DNA of 64,000 bases from an uncultured Bacteroidales bacterium (GCA_944323345.1 CALUSC010000001.1:1-64000); one strand, 5' to 3'. Shown: positions 44,603 through 53,707, counted from the stretch's first letter. Notes: generated by a model not told the origin, from the sequence alone. A program made the numbers and translations.

Positions 44603-45778
44603 ATGAATACAGAACAGAGAAATTTCTTATCCACTTGTACAGAGCAGTATAAGGCTGATCTGAAAGGAAATATCCTGCCTTTTTGGATGAAATTCGGATA
44701 TGACAGACGGCATGGCGGCGTCTACACATGTGTAGACCGCGACGGCACTCTTATGGACACGACCAAGTCCGTCTGGTTCCAGGGCCGTTTCGGCTACATC
44801 ATGTCTAAGGCTTCACAGCTTCCGGGAGCTGATCCGGAGTGGATAGCGGCTGCGAAGAGCGCTATTGACTTTATAGAGAAATATTGCATCGATGCTGACG
44901 GGCACATGTTTTTTACGGTGACCGAAGACGGCCGTCCGATCCAGAAACGCCGGTATGTTTTCTCGGAGTGTTTTGCAGCCATGGCCATGGCGCAATACGC
45001 TCTCGCCGCTTCGGATCCGGTATATGCCGACAAGTCTGTCGCAATGTTCAAGAATATACTCAGAATGCTCAACACTCCAGGTTTCCTGCCTCCCAAGACT
45101 CTTGTTCCGGGCAGGGGCCATTCCATCACCATGATGCTCATAAACGTAGGCCAGGTGGTCCGTCAGGTATCTCAGGATCCGGTGATCGAAGAGAGAATGG
45201 ACCAGTCCATCAGCGAACTCGCGCGCTACTTCATGCATCCGGAGTTCAAGACCATACTGGAAAGCGTGGGACCGGAAGGCGAGTTCATGGATACATGTGC
45301 CGGCAGGACCATAAATCCAGGTCATTGCATCGAGACAGGATGGTTTATCCTGGATGTGGCCCGCAGACGGGGCTGGGACAAACAGTTAGTGGAGATGGGT
45401 ACGACCATCATCGACTGGGCGTGGGCCTGGGGCTGGGACGAACAGTACGGCGGCATGATAAACTTCCGCGACTGCAGGAATTTCCCTCCGCAGGATTATT
45501 CGCAGGACATGAAGTTCTGGTGGCCGCAGTGTGAAGCCATCATAGCGGCACTTTATGCATATAAGGCTACCGGAGATGAAAAATATCTCGACATGCACCG
45601 CAAGTCGCACGAATATGCATATTCGCATCTTCGTGATACTGAATACGGCGAATGGTACGGCTATCTGCATCGCGACGGGACTGTCGCACAGCCAGCGAAG
45701 GGAAATCTCTTCAAGGGACCGTTCCATATCCCGCGCATGATGATGGTGGCATCGGAACTTTGCGACGAAATCCTGTAA
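44603..45778 (+). CDS. N-acylglucosamine 2-epimerase (AGE/RnBP) family protein
   Basis: A 391-residue cytoplasmic (alpha/alpha)6-barrel protein with no signal peptide. AGE-family signatures are visible: GYDRRHGGVYTCVDRDG at the front, VWFQGRFGY, RYVFSECFAAMA, GRTINPGHCIETGWFILD and KFWWPQCEAIIA with its conserved histidines and glutamates. Members interconvert GlcNAc and ManNAc or other 2-position epimers such as cellobiose. I use the ATG at 44603; an upstream in-frame start overlaps the esterase gene. It probably acts on the monosaccharide or disaccharide released from the glycan. Confidence 0.85.
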   Translation: MNTEQRNFLSTCTEQYKADLKGNILPFWMKFGYDRRHGGVYTCVDRDGTLMDTTKSVWFQGRFGYIMSKASQLPGADPEWIAAAKSAIDFIEKYCIDADGHMFFTVTEDGRPIQKRRYVFSECFAAMAMAQYALAASDPVYADKSVAMFKNILRMLNTPGFLPPKTLVPGRGHSITMMLINVGQVVRQVSQDPVIEERMDQSISELARYFMHPEFKTILESVGPEGEFMDTCAGRTINPGHCIETGWFILDVARRRGWDKQLVEMGTTIIDWAWAWGWDEQYGGMINFRDCRNFPPQDYSQDMKFWWPQCEAIIAALYAYKATGDEKYLDMHRKSHEYAYSHLRDTEYGEWYGYLHRDGTVAQPAKGNLFKGPFHIPRMMMVASELCDEIL

Positions 45779-45913
45779 TTTCTTTCGCCCTGGAGGTCTG
45801 TCGCTCCGGCAGAATCTTTTGTCGGGAGATGTCGGGCGGTGACTCCTGTGTTGCGCTCGATTTTGCTGCTCGCTTTCGAATGTCCACAGGACATTCTCAT
45901 AAAGCGCTCACGA
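45779..45913. other. Start of the 1.35-kb repeat-rich intergenic region
   Basis: No convincing gene is visible between the epimerase stop and the dispersed repeat. It contains a short hairpin, GAATGTCC and GGACATTC around ACA (45878-45896). Confidence 0.6.
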
Positions 45914-45960
45914 CCTCATGTACACCAGTGCACTGCGGTTTTCTTATCTTCGCAAGCCTT
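45914..45960 (-). repeat. 47-bp dispersed repeat, copy A
   Basis: These 47 bases are an inverted copy of 58688-58734 with a single mismatch (46 of 47 identical). The core reads CCTCATGTACACCAGTGCAC and continues to TTCGCAAGCCTT. Both copies lie outside genes. Confidence 0.9.
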
Positions 45961-45981
45961 AACAGACGGGATAGTGTGGTG

Positions 45982-46026
45982 CTTTCTTCGTTACGATTGA
46001 TTTGACTTTCTTCGTTACGATTGATT
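45982..46026 (+). repeat. 21-bp direct repeat, two copies with period 24
   Basis: The 21-base unit starting CTTTCTTCGTTACGATTG occurs twice (45982-46002 and 46006-46026). Its reverse complement resembles part of the element at 58736-58765. Confidence 0.85.
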
Positions 46027-46030
46027 CGAA

Positions 46031-46066
46031 AATCCTCAACGTACTGTCGTACGTGAGGATTTTTTT
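46031..46066 (+). terminator. Hairpin with T-run (intrinsic terminator)
   Basis: The arm AATCCTCAACGTAC pairs with GTACGTGAGGATT across a TGTC loop, with one bulge, and is followed by seven T bases. It is about 250 bases after the epimerase stop codon and would end that transcript or any message from the repeat region. Confidence 0.65.
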
Positions 46067-46244
46067 CGTTTGTGCAAGTCTGGAATTCTGTTCCGGCAGA
46101 GATGTAGTACTGTTTAAGTTGATGACATACTTTTTATGCGGGTGCGGGACTATGAGCGATTTGAGGGGGCAATGCGTGACTAACGCCGTTTTCACGCCTC
46201 TGTGGCTTTAGTCCGGTAGACAAGTCCGGCGCGTTTCCTCTACT
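46067..46244. other. Unassigned intergenic stretch
   Basis: I see no gene, RNA or convincing promoter here. Short open frames exist, but they lack a signal, a family motif or a start context. Confidence 0.55.
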
Positions 46245-46672
46245 GCCTGGACGAGTATCATCTGCATCACTTCCGCTCAGAAACGCAGCAGATGGTGCCT
46301 GGAAGGGCATCATCTGCATCACTTCCGCTCAGAAACGCAGCAGATGGTGCCTGGAAGAGCATCATCCGCGTCACTTTTGCCCAGAAACGCAGCAGATGGT
46401 GCCTGGAAGAGCATCATCTGCATCAATTTTGCCCAGAAACGCTGCAGATAGTGCCTGGAAGAGCATCATCCGCGTCACTTTTGCCCAGAAACGCTGCAGA
46501 TGGTACCTGGACGAGTATCATCTGCATCAATTTTGCCCAGAAACGCAGCAGATAGTGCCTGGAAGAGCATCATCCGCGTCACTTTTGCCCAGAAACGCAG
46601 CAGATAGCGCCGGGGAGAGCATCATCTGCGTCAATTTCCCCCTGAAACGCAGCAGATGGTACCTGGACGAGT
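46245..46672 (+). repeat. 52-bp tandem hairpin array, about eight units
   Basis: The CAGAAAC core recurs at exactly 52-base spacing (46278, 46330, 46382, 46434, 46486, 46538, 46590, 46642). Each unit holds an 11-bp inverted repeat, GCAGATGGTGC then GCATCATCTGC, around an 8-base loop such as CTGGAAGA. One unit (about 46497-46526) has TAC and GTA in place of TGC and GCA, a compensatory change that keeps the pair. Units alternate between a CTGCATCA form and a CCGCGTCA form, giving a 104-bp higher-order period. There are no unique spacers, so it is not CRISPR. Confidence 0.92.
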
Positions 46673-46749
46673 GCGAGACTCTGCTGGACAAGTGGTGTTT
46701 TGCCCTGAAGCACATCAGCACGCTGGACAAGCTTCCGCTACGGGGCTGA
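46663..46749 (+). pseudogene. Possible decayed Rpn/PDDEXK-family transposase tail
   Basis: Right at the end of the array the reading frame gives ECETLLDKWCFALKHISTLD and then a stop. The LLDKWCFALKHIS segment resembles the C-terminal helix of Rpn (PF12784, recombination-promoting nuclease/putative transposase) proteins, which typically read DKWLYxLKHM. No N-terminal nuclease domain remains. The similarity is short and from memory, so this is tentative. Confidence 0.35.
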
Positions 46750-46811
46750 CAGGATATCAGGTAGCGGAACTTAAAGGTTAGGCGAAAGAATCAAAACATA
46801 CTAAGGAGGGT

Positions 46812-46874
46812 GACTCAAAAAGGAGGACTTTTTGTCACGGAAGAGCATACGTTACGGCCGACTCTTTTTGAGCC
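46812..46874. repeat. Small MITE-like palindromic element, copy A
   Basis: The ends GACTCAAAAAG (46812-46822) and CTTTTTGAGCC (46864-46874) are inverted, around a 41-base centre. The left end reads GACTCAAAAAGGAGG. The element at 58668-58783 has the same left end (GACCCAAAAGGAGG) and a related right end, so a repeat family is likely. Confidence 0.65.
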
Positions 46875-46963
46875 GGTTTCGTGCTTTTATGGGAGGCACA
46901 TCTCTATATAATAAAGGTATCGGCGCTTTCATAAATTTTATTGATAGAAAAGTTCTGAAATAT

Positions 46964-46994
46964 TTTGTTAATAAGGAAAAAGTCTCTACTTTTG
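46964..46994 (+). promoter_or_regulatory. TTTG-N19-TACTTTTG promoter of the second susCD operon
   Basis: A -33 TTTG (46964-46967) and a -7 TACTTTTG (46987-46994) are spaced by 19 bases, the same as the promoter at 26338. It leaves a leader of about 135 bases before the susC ATG. Confidence 0.75.
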
Positions 46995-47053
46995 TGTGCG
47001 TACACATAATGATAATTAATATAAAATCGATGTAAATAAGTATTTCAGACAGG

Positions 47054-47083
47054 ACATTCACTCGGAATTTGCTTAGTGAATGT
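47054..47083 (+). promoter_or_regulatory. Leader stem-loop before susC
   Basis: The 9-bp arms ACATTCACT (47054-47062) and AGTGAATGT (47075-47083) pair perfectly around a 12-base loop, inside the 5' leader and about 50 bases before the ATG. It may control mRNA stability or translation; no U-run follows. Confidence 0.5.
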
Positions 47084-47134
47084 GTGTAAACACGCTAATG
47101 CATTTTCTACAAAAATTCTATTAAAACCACTATT

Positions 47135-50100
47135 ATGAGATGTAACCCTATTTTAAGCTTGTTAGGCAAAAAGGCGGCAGCATTGTTGTCATTGACAGCA
47201 TTGTTGTCCTTTTCTGCTTATGCTGGCACTGCATCCGCTTCGCAGGAGCCAGACTCGCAAACAGCCATCAATGTTATCGGTAATATCTCTGACGAGAACG
47301 GAGAGCCTCTTCCAGGCGCCACTATCGTTCTGAAAGGGGATCCCGGTGTACATGCCATCGCTGACATTGACGGTAACTATTCCATTACAGTTCCTGACAG
47401 GTGGGCCGTTCTGGAAATAAGCTATATCGGCTTCGTTTCCCAGGAGATTCAGGTCGGAAACCGCAGGGTGGTCAACGTCGTCCTCGTTGAGGATATCGGA
47501 CAGCTTCAGGACGCAGTGGTAGTCGCATACGGACAGCAGAAGAAAGAGTCAGTGGTGGCATCCATCGCTGCCATCGAGCCGGAAAAACTGAAAGTCGGTA
47601 CGAGCCGTTCTCTCAGTAACAACCTCGCAGGTACGGTAGCCGGTGTGCTGGCAGTCCAGCGTTCCGGAGAGCCTGGTTACGATAACTCCACTTTCTGGAT
47701 CCGTGGTATTTCCACATTCCAGGATGCAGGACGCGACCCTCTCGTGCTGGTCGACGGTATCGAGCGTGACATAAACAATATAGACCCTGAGGAAATCGAA
47801 TCATTCTCAGTCCTGAAAGACGCTGCCGCAAGTGCCGTTTACGGTGTGCGCGGTGCTAATGGTGTCATCCTGATCCAGACCAAGCGCGGTGAGATCGGCA
47901 AGCCGAGAGTGACGATAAAGGCTGAATTCGCCGGAACAGAGCCTGTAAAGCTTCCTGACTATATCGGAGCGGCCGACTACATGCAGCTCCTCGATGACAT
48001 CCGTGTGGACCAGGGTATGACACCTATGTATACGGACCGTATTGCAAAGACTCGTGCCGGATATGACCCGGACCTCTATCCTGACGTGGACTGGATCGAT
48101 GCAGTGACCAAGGATTATGCTTCGAACCAGCGTGTGACTGCCGAGGTGTCCGGAGGTAACAACATCCTGACATACTCCCTCGTGGCTGCATTCTACAACG
48201 AGCAGGGTATCCTTACCCGCGACCCGAGCCGTGAATGGGACCCATCCATCAAGCTACAGAGGTACAACGTGCGTTCAAATGTGGATATAAACATCACGAA
48301 GACTACCAAGTTCCGTGTAAACATCGGTGGTTATCTCCAGGACAGAAATTCCACAACACAGAGTGTGGAGACTATATTCCAGAAAGCATTCAAAACTGTA
48401 CCTTTTGACTACCCGGTACGTTATTCTACTGGCGAGATTCCTGCAGGAGCTGAAGGAAACGTATGGGCTATGGCTACTCAGATGGGTTATCAGAATACCA
48501 GTGCATCCAAGATCGAGACCCTCTTCTCTCTGGAGCAGGACCTCAAGTTCCTGACTAAAGGCCTGAAGATCAAGGGTACGTTCTCATTCGACCGCTATTC
48601 ATCAGGTACAGTGTCGAGATCCACTTCTCCTGACCTTTACAATCCTACACGACAGAGAAATGAAGACGGTACACTCGTACTTAATCGTACATCTACCGGA
48701 AGCAACACTCTCGGACACAGTGTTTCAGGAAGTTATGGAAACAGGAGGCTGTACATGGAACTCGCTGTCAACTATGACCGTACATTCGCCGGCAAGCATG
48801 CCGTATCCGGAATGCTCCTCGCACAGAGAAGCAACTATGATGACGGTTCCAAGCTTCCTTACAGGAACCAGGGTATCGCAGGTAGGGCTGCCTATACGTT
48901 CGATGACAGGTATGTGGCCGAATTCAACTTCGGTTACAATGGTTCCGAGAACTTCGCACCTGGCCAGCGCTATGGTTTCTTCCCGTCAGCAGCTATAGGA
49001 TGGGTTATTTCGGAAGAACCGTTCATGGCACCTGTAAAACGTGTTCTCAGCACATTGAAGATCCGTGCGTCATACGGACAGACAGGTAACGCATCCCTCA
49101 GCGGCCGTCGTTTCGCATATCTTTCTACTATAACCGACGATTACGATACTCTTGACATGTATAAATGGGGCGTTGAAGGTGCTTACGGCATTACCGGTAT
49201 GGCAGAAGGTGATTTCGGAGTTCCAGACCTGACTTGGGAGAAAGTGAACAAGGCCAATATCGGTCTCGAACTCGGATTCTTCGACGGAGTGTTCGACATG
49301 TCTGTCGATGTATTCGACGAGAGGAGAAACAACATCTTCATGGAGCGTACATCCATTCCTCTCACTGCAGGTTTCATCAAATCTCCTTGGCAGAACTTCG
49401 GTAAGGTGAAGAACCAGGGTGCCGAAGTTACCCTCAACTTCAGAAAACAGTTCCAGAATGGCTTCTATATCGGCTTTATGGGAACTTTCACATACGCCCA
49501 CAATGAAATCGTCGAGATGGACGAGCCTGCATCAGTAGTAGGGACCAACAGAGCCAAGACAGGCTATCCTGTAGGCCAGATCTTCGGTTATATCGATGAA
49601 GGTCTATATACTTACGATGACTTCAAGCAGGATGGTCAAGGTAACCTGTTAACAAATGAAACAGGTAATTATATTCTCAAATCAGATCTTCCTGAGAATA
49701 CTCTTTATTCAGATATCCGCCCTGGAGACATCAAGCATAAGGATGTAAACAAGGACGGCAAGATCGACATTTACGACCAGTCGCCTATCGGCGGTACCGT
49801 CGACCCTGAAATCGTCTACGGTTTCGGCCTTAACCTCGCATGGAAAGGCTTCGACTTCGGTGTACTTTTCCAGGGAACTGGCAGAATGTGGAGACTTATG
49901 TCTGCAAACATCATCCCAGGATATGATACCGGAGGATATTATAACGTATTCAGCAACTACGAGGATCGCTGGACAGTGGACAATCCGAGCCAGGATGTGT
50001 TCTATCCTCGTCTGACTTATGGACCTAACACAAATAACGGCGTAGCGTCATCATGGTGGCTGAAGAACATGAGCTATCTGAGACTGAAGAATATCGAACT

Positions 50101-50287
50101 CGGATGGTCTATCCCTCAGAGATGGGCGGACAGGTCATTCCTCTCCGGTGCGCGTGTATTCCTCAGAGGTACCAACGTGCTGACATTCTCAGGCTTCAAG
50201 CTTTGGGATCCTGAACTTAATTCGGCTGACGGAGGAAGATATCCTCTGATGAGGTCATTCTCTGCAGGAGTTGAATTCAAATTCTAA
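47135..50287 (+). CDS. SusC-like TonB-linked outer-membrane transporter (second PUL)
   Basis: A 1,050-residue SusC family protein. After a signal peptide there is a carboxypeptidase-D-like domain (VIGNISDENGEPLPGATIVL), a DAVVVAYGQQKKES TonB-box area, and a plug domain with DINNIDPEEIESFSVLKDAAAS-type residues (in pieces) and VRGANGVILIQTKRG. The barrel ends with AGVEFKF. It lacks an STN domain. A short stretch near 49.62-49.70 kb is visibly AT-richer than the rest. It is paired with the susD gene eight bases downstream. Confidence 0.97.
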   Translation: MRCNPILSLLGKKAAALLSLTALLSFSAYAGTASASQEPDSQTAINVIGNISDENGEPLPGATIVLKGDPGVHAIADIDGNYSITVPDRWAVLEISYIGFVSQEIQVGNRRVVNVVLVEDIGQLQDAVVVAYGQQKKESVVASIAAIEPEKLKVGTSRSLSNNLAGTVAGVLAVQRSGEPGYDNSTFWIRGISTFQDAGRDPLVLVDGIERDINNIDPEEIESFSVLKDAAASAVYGVRGANGVILIQTKRGEIGKPRVTIKAEFAGTEPVKLPDYIGAADYMQLLDDIRVDQGMTPMYTDRIAKTRAGYDPDLYPDVDWIDAVTKDYASNQRVTAEVSGGNNILTYSLVAAFYNEQGILTRDPSREWDPSIKLQRYNVRSNVDINITKTTKFRVNIGGYLQDRNSTTQSVETIFQKAFKTVPFDYPVRYSTGEIPAGAEGNVWAMATQMGYQNTSASKIETLFSLEQDLKFLTKGLKIKGTFSFDRYSSGTVSRSTSPDLYNPTRQRNEDGTLVLNRTSTGSNTLGHSVSGSYGNRRLYMELAVNYDRTFAGKHAVSGMLLAQRSNYDDGSKLPYRNQGIAGRAAYTFDDRYVAEFNFGYNGSENFAPGQRYGFFPSAAIGWVISEEPFMAPVKRVLSTLKIRASYGQTGNASLSGRRFAYLSTITDDYDTLDMYKWGVEGAYGITGMAEGDFGVPDLTWEKVNKANIGLELGFFDGVFDMSVDVFDERRNNIFMERTSIPLTAGFIKSPWQNFGKVKNQGAEVTLNFRKQFQNGFYIGFMGTFTYAHNEIVEMDEPASVVGTNRAKTGYPVGQIFGYIDEGLYTYDDFKQDGQGNLLTNETGNYILKSDLPENTLYSDIRPGDIKHKDVNKDGKIDIYDQSPIGGTVDPEIVYGFGLNLAWKGFDFGVLFQGTGRMWRLMSANIIPGYDTGGYYNVFSNYEDRWTVDNPSQDVFYPRLTYGPNTNNGVASSWWLKNMSYLRLKNIELGWSIPQRWADRSFLSGARVFLRGTNVLTFSGFKLWDPELNSADGGRYPLMRSFSAGVEFKF

Positions 50288-50295
50288 ATGGAAAA

Positions 50296-52263
50296 ATGAG
50301 TATGAAAAATAAAATATTATTGTTGGTTCTGGCGGCGGTTCTGCCGGTCTTCTCATCCTGCTCCGACTATCTGGACAAGAGGCCGGATGACCAGCTCGAC
50401 ATAGAGACTGCTTTTGAGAACAGTAAGAATCTTGACAGATGGCTTGCCTACATTTATGACGGAATTCCGCAGTTTTATGCTGATTCAAACTGGGATATGA
50501 TAGGAAAAGACTGCACAACTCCGGCATCATGGATTTCAGTGGGAAACAATGTCTGCAACTATCAGGTCGGAAACTGGACACCTACCAATGGTCAGATTAT
50601 CGGTTTCTGGAGAGACTTTCCTAAGCGAATTAGGTCTGCATATATTTTTATTGAGAATGCACATCCTCTTACGGACGTTTCTCAGAAAGATATCGATGCT
50701 ATGAAGGCTGAGTGCCGATTTTTTATAGCATATTACCATTCTCTTCTTGTGATGACGTATGGATCAGTTCCTATTATCGAGGAAGCGGCTCCAACCACTA
50801 ATGCAGAGGATCTTATGATTAAACAGCGTCCATTCTACGAAGTAGTAGACTGGTGTGCTAATGAACTGCAGGATGTTGCTAAAGATCTTCCTCTTACATA
50901 TCCGGATATGGCGAATGAATATGGTCGTGCGACAGCTCTCTGGGCTCTTGCAATACGCGCCCGTCTGCTGACTTTCGCAGCCAGCCCTCTCGTGAACGGT
51001 AATTCTGATTTGGCAGAAGTAGTTAATTGCGATGGCGAACCTATTTTCTCTACTACTTATGACCCTCAAAGATGGAAAGATGCCGCTGATGCTAATATGG
51101 ATCTCATCCAAATGGCTGAAGAAAATGGATATGCTCTCTATGAAGCTGAAAAAGTAGACGGTGAGCATGATCCGTACATGAGCTATTTCGGTGCTCTCAT
51201 GCTCCGCAGGAACCAGGGTAACTACGAAATCATCATGCCTCGTACCGAGGATGGGGCCGGTTGGATGGATATGAAGTCAGCTCCTAGGAGCATCCAGTCT
51301 CAGGCTGGTGTGGTAGGTGTTACGCAGGATCTGGTAGATGCGTTCTTCATGAATAACGGAAAAGTCGCTATTTCCGGCCATAACGCTGATGGTTCTCCAA
51401 TTATTCCTAACAATAATTCAGGATATCGCGAGGACGGTTATTCTCAGAATGACATGAAGGCAAAAACCAAATATTATTACAATAATCCTTCAGGAACATC
51501 GACTACTACAGAAAATGTGATCACAGAAGCCAATACTTTCAATATGTATTGTAACCGTGAACCGCGTTTCTATGTTTCAGTAATGTATAATGAGTCTTTC
51601 AACTGGGCTAAGACTCATAAGGACAGATCAGAAGCTACTCCTCCACGTAAAAATGTTAATTTCTTTGTGGGTGAAGAGGATGGACGTGATGGTTCAGACT
51701 ATCCTACGGCAGGTTACCTGATGAAGAAGAGAATCGCTCCTGATTACTGTGGAAGTTCATCTTCAGGCGAGTTCAACAAACGCTATGGTGTCATTTACCG
51801 TCTTGCAGAAGCATACCTTTCTTATGCTGAATGCTTGTATGAGTATAGTGTTTCGGAAGGTATAAATGAATATAGTTCCAATAAAGCTCAGATAGTTGAA
51901 TATATCAACAAAATTCGCGCACGTGCAGGTATTCCTGAATATGGCTCAGAATCTCTGGGTGACATAGATGCGGTAGCTGCAGAAGCTGGTCTTACGGTCC
52001 GTGACCTTATCCGCAGGGAGCGTCGTATAGAACTGAACTGTGAGGGCGGTATGAGCTGGAATGATCTTCGCCGCTGGTTGCTCGCCGAGACTGAACTTAA
52101 CGGACCGTTCTATGGTATGAACATGGATGCATCAGAAGATGAAAGGGATAAATTTTATACCCGTACTCCGTATCAGGTCCGTAAATTTATTAGCTACTGG
52201 TGGCCGATTCCTCAGGATGATATCGACAGGAATCCTAACCTCAGACAGCTTCCTGGCTGGTAA
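50296..52263 (+). CDS. SusD-like surface glycan-binding lipoprotein (second PUL)
   Basis: A 655-residue lipoprotein (FSSC, Cys22) opening with SDYLDKRPDDQLDIETAF, the standard SusD start. Family parts include AECRFFIAYYHSLLV, a long insert-bearing middle region with ATALWALAIRARLLTF, and a C-terminus with RRERRIELNCEGGMSWNDL and WWPIPQDDIDRNPNL. At 655 residues it is longer than the first locus's SusD. DNA in its first third is more AT-rich than its neighbours. Confidence 0.96.
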   Translation: MSMKNKILLLVLAAVLPVFSSCSDYLDKRPDDQLDIETAFENSKNLDRWLAYIYDGIPQFYADSNWDMIGKDCTTPASWISVGNNVCNYQVGNWTPTNGQIIGFWRDFPKRIRSAYIFIENAHPLTDVSQKDIDAMKAECRFFIAYYHSLLVMTYGSVPIIEEAAPTTNAEDLMIKQRPFYEVVDWCANELQDVAKDLPLTYPDMANEYGRATALWALAIRARLLTFAASPLVNGNSDLAEVVNCDGEPIFSTTYDPQRWKDAADANMDLIQMAEENGYALYEAEKVDGEHDPYMSYFGALMLRRNQGNYEIIMPRTEDGAGWMDMKSAPRSIQSQAGVVGVTQDLVDAFFMNNGKVAISGHNADGSPIIPNNNSGYREDGYSQNDMKAKTKYYYNNPSGTSTTTENVITEANTFNMYCNREPRFYVSVMYNESFNWAKTHKDRSEATPPRKNVNFFVGEEDGRDGSDYPTAGYLMKKRIAPDYCGSSSSGEFNKRYGVIYRLAEAYLSYAECLYEYSVSEGINEYSSNKAQIVEYINKIRARAGIPEYGSESLGDIDAVAAEAGLTVRDLIRRERRIELNCEGGMSWNDLRRWLLAETELNGPFYGMNMDASEDERDKFYTRTPYQVRKFISYWWPIPQDDIDRNPNLRQLPGW

Positions 52264-52290
52264 TGATAGAATTTAAACAGAAAAGTCATT

Positions 52291-53625
52291 ATGAAAAAGA
52301 TACTTTTATATCTCGGTGCTTTTGCACTTTCAGTAGCAGGACTTTCTTCCTGTGCTGACAATTATGACGAATATGACAACTCATGGCTTCTCGATAATGA
52401 TGAAACCATGACTCTTGAGGCATCAACGACGGAAGTGTCATTGGTAGAGGATACACCTGCTGATGAGCCAGTGCTCACATTTAACTGGACTCCTGCCCGC
52501 GAGATGTCAGATGAGTACGTACTTACATACGTGACCATGCTTGACTTGAAGATCAACGAATTCGGGTCTTCTTCTGTGAAACGAAAAGTCCTTGACGACG
52601 GTGTTTATTCTTGCTCTTATACTACGGAAGAGCTTCAAGGTTTTATCGTCGATGACTGGGGACAGTCAGTTTCCGAGGTCGCTACACTTTCTTTTAAAGT
52701 GATAGCGAAGTGGGAAGGAGGATCAAAATTTGTGATGCCGGAATCCAGAACAGTAGAGGTGGAAGTCCTTCCGTATAAACCTGCTGTCTTTGATGCGGAT
52801 ATCGTATATGTTTCAGGTTCGGCAAAAACAGGAATATCAAGGCAGATGATAGACAAGACGCTTGAGAATGAGTATGTTTATGCTGAAATAGTTAATCTCA
52901 AGCCGGGTGAACTTACAATCCCTGTCGAGTATGATGGTTATGTCCAGTATATATCTCCTGACGAAAGCGGTGCATTCCAGGATGGTGTAGCTATTCCTGC
53001 TAGGATGCTTGCTGAAACTGAGGATGGCCAGGCTCCGGAAGCTGCTGGCTGGGAGATTCCTGAAAGTGGTGACTATAGAGTAGTGATAGATATGTTGAAC
53101 AAGACTGTCACTATTTATTCGCCGGAGAATGAGTTCAATAAGCCATTTGAGGTAACATGGCAGCCAAATAGTAATGCTGATTTGACGCCTATAACAACTG
53201 TTGTTACAAATCTTTGGATGCGTGGCGCTACTGCAGGTTGGGCAAGTGGAGGAAAAGACCTTCAGCTGACCCAAAGTAAGGCTGATCCTCAGATACTTGT
53301 ATACAGAGGCGATGCTATTAACAATGGCGATGGTCGTACAAGTTTTTCTGTCATTTCGACTTATGAATATGATGGAAATGGTGATGGACAGGTAGAATCT
53401 TACAATGTAAACAATGCCGCTCAGTTCGCTCCTGAACGTATTGATCCGGATGGAAATGGAGTACAGGAATCAGGTAATGACTATACTCAGGAACTTGCGG
53501 TAGGAACATGGATGCCGATGTCTGTTGGTTCTGATATCCGAGGTAATTATTGGAAGTGTAACAAGAGTACCAATTTCATTGTCTTCGATCTCAGAAACAT
53601 GAGAATCAGATTTGAAATCAAATAA
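52291..53625 (+). CDS. SusE-like outer-membrane lipoprotein
   Basis: A 444-residue lipoprotein (LSSC, Cys21). The N-terminal SusE-type Ig domain contains EPVLTFNWTPAREMSDEY. The middle region includes IVYVSGSAKTGISRQ. The C-terminus ends GNYWKCNKSTNFIVFDLRNM, a starch-binding-like DUF5116-type fold. In sus systems such proteins form additional surface glycan-binding sites. It closes the susCD operon, ahead of an intrinsic terminator. Confidence 0.8.
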   Translation: MKKILLYLGAFALSVAGLSSCADNYDEYDNSWLLDNDETMTLEASTTEVSLVEDTPADEPVLTFNWTPAREMSDEYVLTYVTMLDLKINEFGSSSVKRKVLDDGVYSCSYTTEELQGFIVDDWGQSVSEVATLSFKVIAKWEGGSKFVMPESRTVEVEVLPYKPAVFDADIVYVSGSAKTGISRQMIDKTLENEYVYAEIVNLKPGELTIPVEYDGYVQYISPDESGAFQDGVAIPARMLAETEDGQAPEAAGWEIPESGDYRVVIDMLNKTVTIYSPENEFNKPFEVTWQPNSNADLTPITTVVTNLWMRGATAGWASGGKDLQLTQSKADPQILVYRGDAINNGDGRTSFSVISTYEYDGNGDGQVESYNVNNAAQFAPERIDPDGNGVQESGNDYTQELAVGTWMPMSVGSDIRGNYWKCNKSTNFIVFDLRNMRIRFEIK

Positions 53626-53661
53626 GTTATCATTATAGATAATTATAATTTATAACACGAG

Positions 53662-53707
53662 CAGGGACGGTTCGAGATGATTGCGGATTCGGAGCCGTCC
53701 CTGTTTA
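53662..53707 (+). terminator. Intrinsic terminator after the SusE-like gene
   Basis: The arms CAGGGACGG (53662-53670) and CCGTCCCTG (53695-53703) pair perfectly, with flanking GTTC/GAGC pairing, and are followed by TTTATAATT. It lies 37 bases after the susE-like stop codon. Confidence 0.75.

Noticed and set aside
46002..46211. Short forward frame downstream of the epimerase gene
   Set aside because: It covers the direct repeats and a terminator hairpin and has no recognisable domain.
46245..46672. CRISPR array
   Set aside because: The units are tandem with no unique spacers, and no cas genes are in the window.
46292..46749. Open frames running through the 52-bp array, which look like repeated proteins
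   Set aside because: The unit is 52 bp, so each copy is read in a different frame; the openness follows from the lack of stops in the repeat. No start context, signal or family supports a protein.
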